Numbered from the stretch's first letter, positions 23,935 to 33,863 are shown. The stretch: DNA of 64,000 bases from JBBQLG01 sp964251665 (GCA_964251665.1 CAXUKO010000002.1:248001-312000), one strand, 5' to 3'. The notes: generated from the sequence alone by a model not told the origin. Program-made: numbers and translations.

Positions 23935-25605
23935 ATGACTCCGTTTAAAACTCTGTTACTGCTCGGCGTTGGCGCACTACTCGGTACTTCCTCTCTGTAC
24001 GCCCAGCCCAGAAAGGGCACCCCTGCCACAACGATCATGGCTACGACCCAGGGCCCCCGGTTAGTAGTCGGTATCGTGATTGATCAGATGCGGTATGATT
24101 ACCTCTATCGCTACTACGACAAGTTTGGTACCGGTGGTTTCAAACGGCTGATGAACCAGGGCTTTAACTGCCGTAACAATCATTACCACTACGCGGCAAC
24201 GTACACTGGTCCCGGCCATGCGGCTGTTTATACCGGCTCGGCCCCTGCCCTGAATGGCATTGTCGGCAACGACTTCTACGACCGCAATCTGGGCCGGATG
24301 TTGTACTGCACCGAAGATACAACCGTTAACACGGTAGGCAATACCGGTTCGGCCGGAAAAATGTCGCCCCAGAACCTGCTGGTTACGACCATTACCGATC
24401 AGCTGAAGTTGGCCACCGACGGCCATGCTAAAGTAATCGGAATTGCCCTGAAAGATCGGGGTGCTATCCTGCCCGCTGGTCATGCGGCCGATGCGGCTTA
24501 CTGGTTCGATTCGAAAGATGGCAACTGGATTTCGAGCACCTTTTATCAGAAAGACCTGCCTCAATGGGCTAAAGAGTTTAACGCAAAAAAGCGTCCCGAT
24601 CAGTTTCTGAGCCAGAAGTGGGAGCCTGCCCTGCCACTTCCCCAATATCAGGCCAGCACACAGGATGATATGCCGTTTGAGAATACCATGCCCGGCGAAG
24701 CCAAACCCGTTTTCCCGCATGAATTTGCGGCTCAGGCGGGCGGAGCCAAATATGAAGTGCTGCGTACCAGCCCGTATGGCGATGAACTGACCAAAGAGTT
24801 TGCTCTGGCTGCCCTGAAAGGTGAACAGTTGGGTAAGCATATCTACACCGATTTTCTGGCGGTTAGCTTCTCCTCGCCTGACTATGTTGGACACGCCTTT
24901 GGAACGCACGCCGTCGAAACAGAGGATGAATACATCCGGCTCGACCGGCAGTTAGCGGAATTATTTGCGCAGTTAGACGCTACGGTTGGCAACGGTAATT
25001 ACCTGACCTTCCTGACCGCTGATCACGGTGCTGCCGACGTGCCCGGCTTCTCACAGCTTTACCATATTCCCGCCGACGTGAAACCCGGTGGTGAGGTGAG
25101 CGATGCCATACGAGCGGCCCTTGCCAAAGCGTATGGCCCCGGTAAGTTTATGATCGCTTATTATAATCAGGAGATCTACCTCGATAACGCCCTGCTGGCC
25201 GAGAAGAAAATTCCGATGGAGGAGGTGTATGCCCTGCTGCGGGCCACACTACTGAAACAGAAAGGCGTGGTAAACGTCATTAACTTCCACAATCTGAACA
25301 GCGCGGCCATCCCTGAATTACAGATGACGCAGCTGCGTAATGTTTACCATCCTAACCGGAGTGGTGATTTCTACGTCATGTATCAGGCGGGCTGGTTTGA
25401 AGGCCGCGCCAAAGGCACCACCCACGGCACAACCTATGCCTACGATACGCACGTGCCGTTGCTGTTCTACGGCTGGGGTGTTCCTGCCGGACAAACCTTC
25501 CGACGGACTCATATCGCTGATATTGCTCCCACACTGGCAGCTTTCCTCGGCATCCTCGAACCCAGCGGCAACATCGGCACCGTGATTACGGAGGTGGTAA
25601 AGTAG
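23935..25605 (+). CDS. PafA-type alkaline phosphatase family protein
   Basis: A 556-residue exported phosphatase with a signal peptide ending LYAQ. Metal ligand D50 in VIDQMRYDYL, nucleophile T91 in YTGPGHAAVYTGS, then SFSSPDYVGHAFG, LTADHGAADVPG and THGTTYAYDTHVPLLFYG supply the remaining metal sites. The threonine nucleophile with no Ser is the mark of PafA-like enzymes, which hydrolyse phosphomonoesters in the periplasm. ATG at 23935. It is convergent with birA. Confidence 0.92.
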   Translation: MTPFKTLLLLGVGALLGTSSLYAQPRKGTPATTIMATTQGPRLVVGIVIDQMRYDYLYRYYDKFGTGGFKRLMNQGFNCRNNHYHYAATYTGPGHAAVYTGSAPALNGIVGNDFYDRNLGRMLYCTEDTTVNTVGNTGSAGKMSPQNLLVTTITDQLKLATDGHAKVIGIALKDRGAILPAGHAADAAYWFDSKDGNWISSTFYQKDLPQWAKEFNAKKRPDQFLSQKWEPALPLPQYQASTQDDMPFENTMPGEAKPVFPHEFAAQAGGAKYEVLRTSPYGDELTKEFALAALKGEQLGKHIYTDFLAVSFSSPDYVGHAFGTHAVETEDEYIRLDRQLAELFAQLDATVGNGNYLTFLTADHGAADVPGFSQLYHIPADVKPGGEVSDAIRAALAKAYGPGKFMIAYYNQEIYLDNALLAEKKIPMEEVYALLRATLLKQKGVVNVINFHNLNSAAIPELQMTQLRNVYHPNRSGDFYVMYQAGWFEGRAKGTTHGTTYAYDTHVPLLFYGWGVPAGQTFRRTHIADIAPTLAAFLGILEPSGNIGTVITEVVK

Positions 25606-25630
25606 AAACCGGCGACCCAGTCTCTACAAA

Positions 25631-26395
25631 TCAAACCACGAACTCCACCTCTTTAAATCCGAACGTCCGTAGATCAGGGCCAACCTGAACGAGCAATCGG
25701 CCGGTGGGATCAACGCCGGTGATGATACCGCGAAACATATTCCCATCGGCGCGGAAGGCGTGTTCTTCCTGATAGCGAAACAGTCGTTGCAGGTACGATG
25801 CCCGGATTATATCCCGGTTGCCCGCCCGCAGTTGCAGGTAACGCCGTTCGATGCCTTCCAGCAGGCTCATCAGTACCCCCGACAGGTCGTAGCCTTCGGG
25901 TAACGGAAACCGCGATTGCAGTGATGTGGCGGTGGGGTACTGAAAGCCCGTTTGATTAACGTTCAATCCAATGCCAATCACCGACCAGGCTAGGGTATGG
26001 CCCTGTAGGGTGTTTTCAATCAGAATCCCACCTAATTTTTGATTACCAATGTAAAGGTCATTGGGCCATTTGATACGCAGCAATGGTCCGGCGAGTGGGT
26101 CGAGGGCGTCGGTGATGCCCAGTGAAACCGCCATGTTCAGCCAGAATTGTTCGACTGCGTTCAGAAATGACGGGCGAAGCACCAGCGAAAAGGTCAGGTT
26201 CGTACCTGGCTCCGCTTCCCACTGATTTCCACGCTGTCCCCGTCCGGCGGTTTGGCGGTCTGTGATCACAATTAACCCTTCATCCGCTTGATTATGAGCA
26301 ATTTTATCGGCGGCTTCGTCATTAGTTGACTGACAGGTTGGCAGGTAATGTATTATTTGGCCGATGAAAAGCGTTTTGGGATAGATTTTGTACAA
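25631..26395 (-). CDS. birA: Biotin-[acetyl-CoA-carboxylase] ligase, catalytic domain only
   Basis: A 254-residue biotin protein ligase that makes biotinyl-AMP and transfers biotin to carboxylase subunits. STNDEAADKI, the nucleotide loop GRGQRGNQWEAEPGTNL, and IKWPNDLYIGNQKLGGILIE are intact. There is no N-terminal helix-turn-helix, so it cannot repress transcription like E. coli BirA. The start is TTG at 26395: no ATG or GTG exists in frame before an upstream stop, and there is no internal Met before the first motif. It is divergent from rsfS, 93 bp apart. Confidence 0.93.
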   Translation of the reverse strand: MYKIYPKTLFIGQIIHYLPTCQSTNDEAADKIAHNQADEGLIVITDRQTAGRGQRGNQWEAEPGTNLTFSLVLRPSFLNAVEQFWLNMAVSLGITDALDPLAGPLLRIKWPNDLYIGNQKLGGILIENTLQGHTLAWSVIGIGLNVNQTGFQYPTATSLQSRFPLPEGYDLSGVLMSLLEGIERRYLQLRAGNRDIIRASYLQRLFRYQEEHAFRADGNMFRGIITGVDPTGRLLVQVGPDLRTFGFKEVEFVV

Positions 26396-26488
26396 AGTAT
26401 TGTTTAGTTTAGTAGAAGGATGACGAAATGGTGCGCCGTGTCAGTGTACCCGCTGCAAGTCATCATACGAAACGTTTAAAGACTACGC

Positions 26489-26923
26489 ATGATTAATCAA
26501 ACCGTCGTTGACACGACAAATCGCCCAAAATTGGGCCAGAATGAATTAACCGCCGAAGAGCTGCGCAATTTAGTAGTGAAAGGCATGTTGGAAAAGAAAG
26601 GGCTCGATGTAGTTGTGATGGATCTGCGGGGGGTAGCCAATGCGATCACTGATTTTTTCATTATCTGCTCCGGTACTTCAGATACCCAAATCGATGCTAT
26701 TGCCTCCTCCGTTGAAGAGGAAGTTTATAAAGTAAGCAAAACAAATCCGTGGCACCGCGAAGGGCAGCAGAACCGCGAATGGATCCTGCTTGACTATGTG
26801 GACATTGTCGCTCACGTTTTCAAGAAAGAACGCCGGGCCTTTTATGACCTGGAACAACTGTGGGGCGATGCCGAAATCCAGCATATCGAATCGGAAGAAG
26901 ATTTGGTGCCGCATCAGGCTTAA
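26489..26923 (+). CDS. rsfS: Ribosome silencing factor
   Basis: A 144-residue RsfS/Iojap protein. The core GLDVVVMDLRGVANAITDFFIICSGTS, DAIASSVEEEVY, WHREGQ and WILLDYVDIVAHVFKKERR YYDLE-type segment are diagnostic. It binds ribosomal protein uL14 and blocks subunit joining in starvation. The N-terminal 25 residues are an extension. ATG at 26489. Its place between birA and ftsH is typical of Bacteroidota and supports the call. Confidence 0.95.
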   Translation: MINQTVVDTTNRPKLGQNELTAEELRNLVVKGMLEKKGLDVVVMDLRGVANAITDFFIICSGTSDTQIDAIASSVEEEVYKVSKTNPWHREGQQNREWILLDYVDIVAHVFKKERRAFYDLEQLWGDAEIQHIESEEDLVPHQA

Positions 26924-27044
26924 CCCCCTGTTTTGCACCCTTTAGATAGCTGTCAGGCCGCTTATCCCAACCATTTCACACCAGAAACATTAGCGTGTGA
27001 AACCGTGTTACGATTGAACATACCCGTTTGTACAACCTGAAGAA

Positions 27045-29072
27045 ATGTCAGAAAACACCAATAGAAATCCGTTATCACCCCGTGGGTCTCGCAAACCCAA
27101 TTTCCAGGGGTGGATTGTGGCCCTGCTGATTGCGGGCATCCTGGGTATTACCTTTTTTAGCCGAAGCAGTTCTCCCCGTGAAATCTCACAGAAGAATTTC
27201 GAGCGGATGGTGCGCGATAAAGAGGTAGCTGAGGTAATAGTGGTCAACGATAAAATTGCCGAAGTAACCCTGACGCAGGCCGCTCAGCAAAGTCCCCGCT
27301 ATAAGAATATGTCGGGCGATAAGCCCTACTTTAACGCAGCGGGTGGCCCGAACTTCGAATTCCAGATCGCTTCGCCCGATTCGTTCAAAAAAGACCTTGA
27401 CCGGATACAGGAGAATACCGCCGAGAATGAACGCATCGACCTGCGTTTTGAATCCCGCAATGACATTGGCAGTATGATCAGTACCTGGGGGATTTTCATC
27501 GTCATGATTCTGGCCATGTATTTTCTGCTCGGCCGGATGTCGGGTGCCGGTGGTCCCGGTGGTCAGATTTTCAACATCGGTAAATCAAAGGCGGCTCTGT
27601 TCGACGCGGAAAATAAGGTGAAAATTACCTTCAACGATGTGGCTGGTCTGGATGAAGCCAAAGAAGAAATCAAAGAGATTGTTGACTACCTGAAAAACCC
27701 GTCGAAGTTCACGAAGCTTGGTGCCAAAATTCCAAAAGGTGCGTTGCTGGTAGGCCCTCCGGGTACGGGTAAAACGCTGTTAGCGAAAGCTGTGGCCGGT
27801 GAAGCGGGTGTTCCCTTCTTCTCATTGTCAGGTTCTGATTTCGTGGAGATGTTTGTCGGTGTCGGCGCAGCCCGCGTTCGTGACCTCTTCAAACAGGCCA
27901 AAGAAAAAGCGCCCTGTATCATTTTTATCGATGAAATTGACGCCGTAGGCCGGTCACGTGGCCGTGGTTCGATGCCCGGTGCCAATGATGAGCGTGAGAA
28001 CACGCTGAACTCATTATTGGTGGAGATGGATGGTTTTGCTACCGATTCAGGTATCATCATCCTGGCTGCTACTAACCGTCCCGACGTTCTGGACTCGGCT
28101 TTGTTGCGTCCGGGGCGTTTCGACCGGCAAATCAGCATCGATAAGCCGGATATTGTAGGCCGGGAAGCTATTTTCAAAGTTCACCTGAAGCCTATTAAAC
28201 TGGCTAATGTTGACCCCCGCGAACTGGCCGCTCAGACACCTGGTTTTGCCGGAGCTGAAATTGCCAACGTGTGTAACGAAGCCGCACTGATTGCCGCCCG
28301 TCACAACAAGGAAGCGGTTGATATGCACGATTTCCAGAACGCGATGGACCGGGTAATTGGTGGTTTGGAGAAGAAGAACAAACTCATCTCACCGGAAGAA
28401 AAAGAGATCGTTGCGTATCACGAAGCAGGTCATGCTGTAGCTGGCTGGTTCCTTGAATTCGCCGATCCACTCGTGAAGGTATCAATTGTGCCGCGTGGTG
28501 TAGCTGCACTTGGCTACGCGCAGTACCTGCCCCGTGAGCAGTACCTGTACCGCACCGAGCAACTCATGGACGAAATGTGTATGACGCTGGGTGGCCGGGC
28601 TTCGGAAGAAATCGTTTTTGGTAAAATCTCGACCGGGGCATTAAGTGACCTGGAGCGGATTACCAAACTGGCCTATAGCATGGTTACGATGTATGGCATG
28701 AACGACAAGATTGGTAATGTATCGTTCTATGACTCAAAACAGAGCGATTACAATTTCAATAAGCCGTATTCGGAAGCTACATCCCAGTCGATTGACGAAG
28801 AGGTACGTAAACTCATTGAGGGTGCGTATGAACGGACGAAAGACTTGCTGCGTGATAAGCGTGAGGGACTGGAATTGATTGCGAGAGAATTACTGAAGAC
28901 TGAGATTTTGTACCAGAACGATCTGGTTAAAATTCTTGGAAACCGGCCGTTTGCCCGCGATACAGTGTATCAGGCCTACAAGAAGAGCAGTGAAGAAGTG
29001 AAAGAGGAAATTGGTTCCGAAGCTGAGCCCGATCCAATGGCACCCGAAGTATTGCCACAGACACAGATCTGA
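27045..29072 (+). CDS. ftsH: ATP-dependent zinc metalloprotease FtsH
   Basis: A 675-residue membrane-bound AAA+ protease. TM helices near residues 24-42 and 145-162 bracket the periplasmic domain. The AAA domain has Walker A GPPGTGKT at 237-244, Walker B IIFIDEIDAVG, and the second region of homology NRPDVLDSALLRPGRFDR. The protease zinc motif HEAGH is at 459-463. It removes damaged membrane proteins and regulators. The C-terminal tail is acidic and Pro-rich. ATG at 27045; a strong terminator follows. Confidence 0.97.
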   Translation: MSENTNRNPLSPRGSRKPNFQGWIVALLIAGILGITFFSRSSSPREISQKNFERMVRDKEVAEVIVVNDKIAEVTLTQAAQQSPRYKNMSGDKPYFNAAGGPNFEFQIASPDSFKKDLDRIQENTAENERIDLRFESRNDIGSMISTWGIFIVMILAMYFLLGRMSGAGGPGGQIFNIGKSKAALFDAENKVKITFNDVAGLDEAKEEIKEIVDYLKNPSKFTKLGAKIPKGALLVGPPGTGKTLLAKAVAGEAGVPFFSLSGSDFVEMFVGVGAARVRDLFKQAKEKAPCIIFIDEIDAVGRSRGRGSMPGANDERENTLNSLLVEMDGFATDSGIIILAATNRPDVLDSALLRPGRFDRQISIDKPDIVGREAIFKVHLKPIKLANVDPRELAAQTPGFAGAEIANVCNEAALIAARHNKEAVDMHDFQNAMDRVIGGLEKKNKLISPEEKEIVAYHEAGHAVAGWFLEFADPLVKVSIVPRGVAALGYAQYLPREQYLYRTEQLMDEMCMTLGGRASEEIVFGKISTGALSDLERITKLAYSMVTMYGMNDKIGNVSFYDSKQSDYNFNKPYSEATSQSIDEEVRKLIEGAYERTKDLLRDKREGLELIARELLKTEILYQNDLVKILGNRPFARDTVYQAYKKSSEEVKEEIGSEAEPDPMAPEVLPQTQI

Positions 29073-29091
29073 TTTAGTCCAGTAGAACGCA

Positions 29092-29134
29092 TAAAAGAAG
29101 CCCCGCCGAAACAGTTTCGGCGGGGCTTCTTTTA
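29092..29134. terminator. Two-way Rho-independent terminator after ftsH
   Basis: A perfect stem of about 20 bp (AAGAAGCCCCGCCGAAAC with its complement) around a CAG loop, flanked by A-rich and T-rich tracts on either side. It lies between convergent ftsH and the lipoprotein gene and suits both. Confidence 0.9.
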
Positions 29135-29152
29135 TGCTGGAATGAAGAGATT

Positions 29153-29929
29153 TTATTGCTCGTTCAGGCGTTCGAGAATAACGTTAGCCATCTCACCGGC
29201 TCTCTGCTTCTGCATAGCCGGACTTTCTTTAGTTTCAACCAGCACGTTAAGGATATGGTTGTTGTAAAGTACGTGGATGGTTTTTTTAGCAGGATCCCAA
29301 ACGGCCTTGTCGCCAACACCAGCAACGGCTACAAACCGACCCGAATTTTCGGCTGGCTCAGTAAATTTTGCCGCAACCGGTGTTTGAGCTGCTGAAACCG
29401 TTGTCGACGAGTCGTTACCAACCGTTTTGTCGTTACCGGTACCTGTACCACCCGTAGCCGGACGTTCGGCACCAGTACCCTCGGGAGCAGGGCCACTCAA
29501 TGCTGGTTTCTCACCGGCTACACCCATCTGACCTGTAGTAGCACCCGCAACTCGGGGCTGATACAACTTGTCAAACTGATATTCAGCTGCGTAAATCGAC
29601 TCAAACGGCCGACGGCTACCAAACATCAGTTCAACTTTGTTTTTCTCCCATTCAAATTCGCAGCTCGTTGGCTGGCTAACAGCTTCCAGTTCGGCTTCGC
29701 CTATTTTAAAGGCAGTGCGAACGTATTCTTCGCCGAGGTATTCACAGGGAGCTTCGTAATAGGCGTCTGTGGTCAGCGTGCGGGTAGCTACTACCTGACG
29801 GGCCAGATTGGCGCTGCCCGTACCAGCAGCATCATTTCCATCGTCGGTGTTCGATGCGTTATCACCCATGAAGCAGGATGTCAGACAAAAAACGGGGACA
29901 GCCAGTAATAAAGTGGATTTTAGAGTCAT
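29153..29929 (-). CDS. Lipoprotein of unknown function with low-complexity linker
   Basis: A 258-residue protein with a lipobox-like CLTSC at residues 15-19. Residues about 50-120 form a globular part with cysteines (EAPCEYLGEEYV, PTSCEFEWEKNKVEL). About 125-185 is a Gly/Pro/Thr/Asn-rich linker, and the last 70 residues form a second beta-rich part (GRFVAVAGVGDKAVWDPAKK). No known catalytic motif. Probably anchored in a membrane facing the periplasm. ATG at 29929. Confidence 0.75.
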   Translation of the reverse strand: MTLKSTLLLAVPVFCLTSCFMGDNASNTDDGNDAAGTGSANLARQVVATRTLTTDAYYEAPCEYLGEEYVRTAFKIGEAELEAVSQPTSCEFEWEKNKVELMFGSRRPFESIYAAEYQFDKLYQPRVAGATTGQMGVAGEKPALSGPAPEGTGAERPATGGTGTGNDKTVGNDSSTTVSAAQTPVAAKFTEPAENSGRFVAVAGVGDKAVWDPAKKTIHVLYNNHILNVLVETKESPAMQKQRAGEMANVILERLNEQ

Positions 29930-30090
29930 AGTGCAGTCAATGCGAGTTAATGTAATGGCGCAAAGATACTACCAAATTTAGCGCTGGATGTTTCTACAGG
30001 CTATAATTTGCTGAATGCTTCTCCAAAGCAGGACTGGTGGGCATGGGCTCGGGTAGGTAGCCAATAAGTCATTAAAAGGTCAGCTTTGGC

Positions 30091-30098
30091 TATCTTTG
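30091..30098 (+). promoter_or_regulatory. Possible -7 element of lpxH
   Basis: TATCTTTG matches TAnnTTTG fully and ends 19 bp before the ATG at 30118, implying a short leader. No TTG was seen at the -33 distance. Confidence 0.45.
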
Positions 30099-30117
30099 TG
30101 GTCAACACTGTTGTTTC

Positions 30118-30915
30118 ATGCCTGTTTTCGATACCATTTCATTGCTGCCCGGTCAGAAGGTTTACTTCGCATCTGATTTCCATCTGGGGACACCAACACC
30201 CGAAAAAAGCTTACAGCGGGAGCGCGCTGTTGTGGCCTGGCTTGATGCTGTCCGGCACGATGCGGCCGTTATTTTCCTGGTCGGTGATGTGTTCGATTTC
30301 TGGTTCGAGTACAAACATGCCGTGCCCAAAGGCTTTATCCGCCTGCAGGGGAAACTGGCCGAACTGAGTGATGCCGGTATCCCGATCATTCTGTTTACGG
30401 GCAATCACGATATGTGGATGAAGGATTATTTTACCACTGAACTCGGTATTCCGGTATACCGTCAGCCCCGAACGTATGAGATAGGAGGGACCCGTTTTCT
30501 GATCGGGCATGGCGATGGGCTCGGTCCCGGCGATGCAACGTACAAGCGGCTGAAAATCCTGTTTGAGAGTCGGCTGGCGCGCGGGCTGTTCCGGTGGGTG
30601 CATCCCGATCTTGGCATTCGGCTGGCCCATGCCTGGTCGCGGAGCAGCCGGATCAGCAATCAGGAAAAAGACGAAGAAAAATTTATGGGGGAAGATCGGG
30701 AATGGTTGTTTCAGTACTGTTTAGCGGTCGAGAGTCAGCAGCATCACGATTTTTACATCTTCGGTCACCGGCACCTACCCCTTGACCTGAACGTTTCGCC
30801 TGCGAGTCGTTATATCAACCTCGGCGAATGGGTCACCGCCCGGACGTACGGCGTGTTTGATGGCAAGGAAATGAGGTTGAAAACGTGGGAGGGGTCGCTG
30901 GAAGTGAAGGGTTGA
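30118..30915 (+). CDS. lpxH: UDP-2,3-diacylglucosamine diphosphatase (LpxH-type)
   Basis: A 265-residue calcineurin-fold phosphoesterase. The five metal motifs are in order: SDFHLG, GDVFDFW, TGNHDMWM, HGDGLG and FGHRHLP. It cleaves UDP-2,3-diacylglucosamine to lipid X and UMP in lipid A synthesis, on the inner face of the membrane. The FDFWFEYK segment fits LpxH. ATG at 30118. Confidence 0.92.
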   Translation: MPVFDTISLLPGQKVYFASDFHLGTPTPEKSLQRERAVVAWLDAVRHDAAVIFLVGDVFDFWFEYKHAVPKGFIRLQGKLAELSDAGIPIILFTGNHDMWMKDYFTTELGIPVYRQPRTYEIGGTRFLIGHGDGLGPGDATYKRLKILFESRLARGLFRWVHPDLGIRLAHAWSRSSRISNQEKDEEKFMGEDREWLFQYCLAVESQQHHDFYIFGHRHLPLDLNVSPASRYINLGEWVTARTYGVFDGKEMRLKTWEGSLEVKG

Positions 30916-30982
30916 GAGCTAACGACTTTACATGTAGGTTTACTAACTCGCCGGGCGTTCTGTCTGCCAGTAAAGAATCATA

Positions 30983-31285
30983 CTACAGTTTTATTCCCTG
31001 GTAGAGGAGGGCTGTTCTTACAGATTGCTCTTTTAAATGTAAAAACTGCTTACGGCTTTCGTCCTGGCTGAAGGCTACAAAGTCCTGCTCTGTATCGAAT
31101 TGCACAAGATGTATTTCGTAAGGTTTGTCAATCTGATGGTCAATGTAAGCGTCATCAGTAGGCCGCATTCGGAGTAAAAGTTGTCCATTGTACTTTTCGA
31201 TCAGTGGAATGGCTACCTCTTCAAATTGGTGAAACACGGCTTCCTGACCTTCGTTGATATAAATCAACTGAGTGAAATAGATCAT
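30983..31285 (-). CDS. DUF1330-like small protein (dimeric alpha-beta barrel)
   Basis: A 100-residue protein beginning MIYFTQLIYINEGQEAVFHQ and containing HLVQFDTEQDFVAFSQDESR, the layout of small ferredoxin-like dimeric alpha-beta barrel proteins such as DUF1330. Function unknown. ATG at 31285. Confidence 0.7.
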   Translation of the reverse strand: MIYFTQLIYINEGQEAVFHQFEEVAIPLIEKYNGQLLLRMRPTDDAYIDHQIDKPYEIHLVQFDTEQDFVAFSQDESRKQFLHLKEQSVRTALLYQGIKL

Positions 31286-31531
31286 AATGCAAACTGGTTT
31301 TTGTGCGTTTGTCTTGTTAACAGGTTAACTCACTTTACAGAAGTCGACGGTCAATGTATTCGGCAGCCTGTTGCATAGGAGCAGGGGATGTGACGTGTGT
31401 TAATTGGCAAGGCTGGCTATAATCCGGAAGGCCGCTAATTCAGCGAAGTTAACCTAATGGAAGCACATACTCGTGAAAGCCCGATCAGCTAATCCGGCTA
31501 TCTTTATACGTTACCAATCAACGCAGCGACT

Positions 31532-32794
31532 ATGAAAAATCAACTGGTAATTATTGCCGCCAGCACTTTACTGGCGTTGGCTTCCTGTAAACCGGATGGT
31601 ACAGATACCCCAGCTTCTCCCGTTACCGGAACAACTCCTCCTGCTACCGGGACAACGACAGTCAGTACGTCACCCGTTGAAACGAACCGGCCCAATTCAA
31701 CCTATAGTCCTGCTTTTGCGGGACAGACCCGGGCGTCTGGTATCCGCACCACTACCAGCATCGAAACCAAGGTCCTAACCACAGCCCTTACCAGCCCATG
31801 GGGCATTGCCAGCCTGCCGGACGGACGGTTCCTCATTACGGAAAAAGCAGGCACTATGCGGATCGTGACCATCTCCGGACAAGTGAGTGCGCCACTAAGC
31901 GGCATACCGGCTGTTAACAGCGGTGGCCAGGGGGGCTTGCTGGGCTTATGTATCGATCCAGCGTTTACGACCAATCGTATGGTTTACTGGAGCTTTTCGG
32001 AAAGACGGCCGGATGGCAATCTACTGGCCGTTGCCAAAGGCAGGCTTTCAGCCAATGAAACCAGTCTGGAAAACGTAACGATTATTTATCGGGCTACTCC
32101 CGCTTATTCAGGCGTTAATCAATACGGGAGCCGGGTTATTTTTGACCGGACCGGAAACCTGTTAGTCAGTAGTGGCGACCGTTCCGATCCGGGCATCCGG
32201 CAACAGGCGCAGGCCGTAAACTCCGCCGTGGGTAAGCTAATCAGGATCACAACCGATGGTAACCCCGCTGCTGGTAATCCGTTCGCAGGGCAATCGGAAG
32301 CTCGTTCCGAATTGTATTCCATTGGCCACCGAAATCAGCATGGATTGGCTATCCATCCGGTAACAGGTGATTTATGGGAAGGAGAATTAGGGCCCAGAGG
32401 GGGCGACGAAATCAACCGCATTCAGCCTGGCGCGAATTATGGCTGGCCTATCATTACGTACGGAATCGATTATAGTGGACAACGCCTGGGAGAAGGTATT
32501 CAGCAACGGGCAGGTATGGAGCAGCCCGTTTATTATTGGGACCCGGTGGTGTCGCCCAGTGGCATGACCTTTTACAGCGGTAATCGTATCCCGGAGTGGC
32601 AAAACAATCTGTTTATTAGCGCTCTAAGTGGAATGCACATTGTACGGCTGGTGATTGACAATAACCGGGTTGTCGGTGAAGAACGGTTGCTGGCAAGTGA
32701 GGGTCAACGTTTTCGGGATATAACTCAGGGGCCGGATGGGGCCTTGTATGCCATTACTGATGGGGGAAGACTGTATCGAATTGATAAGCGATAA
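31532..32794 (+). CDS. PQQ-type sugar dehydrogenase lipoprotein (GSDH beta-propeller)
   Basis: A 420-residue lipoprotein (lipobox LALASC, residues 15-20) followed by a Pro/Thr-rich linker to about residue 70 and a six-bladed glucose/sorbosone dehydrogenase propeller. Diagnostic stretches are LTSPWGIASLPDGRFLITEK, GGQGGLLGLCIDP, GHRNQHGLAIHP and GPRGGDEINRIQPGANYGWP. The YliI-type enzymes oxidise aldoses using PQQ in the periplasm. Substrate unknown, and PQQ synthesis genes are not in the window. ATG at 31532. Confidence 0.9.
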   Translation: MKNQLVIIAASTLLALASCKPDGTDTPASPVTGTTPPATGTTTVSTSPVETNRPNSTYSPAFAGQTRASGIRTTTSIETKVLTTALTSPWGIASLPDGRFLITEKAGTMRIVTISGQVSAPLSGIPAVNSGGQGGLLGLCIDPAFTTNRMVYWSFSERRPDGNLLAVAKGRLSANETSLENVTIIYRATPAYSGVNQYGSRVIFDRTGNLLVSSGDRSDPGIRQQAQAVNSAVGKLIRITTDGNPAAGNPFAGQSEARSELYSIGHRNQHGLAIHPVTGDLWEGELGPRGGDEINRIQPGANYGWPIITYGIDYSGQRLGEGIQQRAGMEQPVYYWDPVVSPSGMTFYSGNRIPEWQNNLFISALSGMHIVRLVIDNNRVVGEERLLASEGQRFRDITQGPDGALYAITDGGRLYRIDKR

Positions 32795-32909
32795 TGGTTG
32801 ACGGAATTTACCAAACGGCACCCAGCTTGTTGATGCAATTGATTCATTGAGGTCGCCGGGAGCTAGTTTCTAGGAGGGTTTACTGAGTTGTACTAAGCAG
32901 GTTATATAT

Positions 32910-32945
32910 GCTGATGGCGAGCAAATTACTCAAGCACGCACCTAT
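32910..32945. repeat. Short dispersed repeat, copy C
   Basis: GCTGATGGCGAGCA at 32910-32923 recurs at 33818-33831, and both copies continue into related A/C-rich sequence ending GCACCT. The rest of the 297-bp gap 32795-33091 holds no gene that I can support; a short tandem CCTATGACCTATGACC lies at 32941. Confidence 0.55.
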
Positions 32946-33091
32946 GACCTATGACCTTTAAACCCCTGTTTTTGTTGGGATAAACGTTTCTTCGGGAGTG
33001 AGCAATCTGTCGTCCGATAAGCCGCCCATACGGAGCTAAGAATCAACCCATCAGACTGAGACTGTATACTGAATAAAACGGACAACCGTAT

Positions 33092-33628
33092 TCATCGAAC
33101 TGCTGCGAGCAAGCTGCCAAAAAGAACTACCTCAAGTATACGTTGTAAAAATCCCCGGATAAATAGACCGGGGATCGACAAACATACACTTCCAGCTATC
33201 ACAACGACTGCGGCTATGGAGAATAAATTGTAATCGGATAGTATCGGCTTAGCGCTAATCTGACTAAGGAAATAGGCGCCACCAATATATTCGATAGCGC
33301 CACCCAGATTATGAATTTGTTGTCGACTGCTACCCGATACAGGCGATCCGACATCACACGGGAAGAGAGCGGCCACTACGTACCCAGCCCCCACACACCC
33401 TGCCAAACCTGCGATGACTTCTTTATCGGTCAGAACTGCTACCAACCAAAGCAACAGCCCAACGGGTAGAAACAAACCGTAATTCACAGGGCGTGCTACG
33501 GGACTACCAACTTCCCCTAACTCGCTGATAGTATGGTGCCAATGGTTGTAGTTAGGCTTACGCCACCCAAAGTAGATAATGCCTGTTATCAGTACTAATG
33601 AACTGAAAAGAGTAAGTATAAAAGTCAT
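33092..33628 (-). CDS. DUF998 integral membrane protein
   Basis: A 178-residue protein with about six TM helices. The HTISELGEVGSPVARPVNYG start, FPCDVG in the middle and IHNLGGAIEYIGG are the DUF998 marks. No enzyme function is known for the family. ATG at 33628. Base composition is richer in A/T than in the flanking core genes. Confidence 0.82.
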   Translation of the reverse strand: MTFILTLFSSLVLITGIIYFGWRKPNYNHWHHTISELGEVGSPVARPVNYGLFLPVGLLLWLVAVLTDKEVIAGLAGCVGAGYVVAALFPCDVGSPVSGSSRQQIHNLGGAIEYIGGAYFLSQISAKPILSDYNLFSIAAVVVIAGSVCLSIPGLFIRGFLQRILEVVLFGSLLAAVR

Positions 33629-33777
33629 TCAAGGACCTGAATAGAATGGATCATTTTTGTGGTTGTTGCCAGAATCTGATAGACTCCTGTTCGTCCGAAT
33701 TGATGTTATGGTCGGCCTGTCGCTAAGAAGTCTTCAACTAACCTGGACTTGACTTACTGGCTCGTTCAACCTGTCAG

Positions 33778-33863
33778 CCGCAAGCATTTTATGAACTTTC
33801 ACCCAACACCCGCAGGGGCTGATGGCGAGCATACAACGCAACTGAACTAACGTACTTGCACCT
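33778..33863. repeat. Short dispersed repeat, copy A
   Basis: CCGCAAGCATTTT at 33778 and TTCACCCAACA (ending 33808) match copy B at 34807-34838 with two extra bases and changes in the middle. The next segment, GCTGATGGCGAGCA (33818), matches copy C at 32910. The repeat directly abuts the stop of the CPBP gene. Confidence 0.6.
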
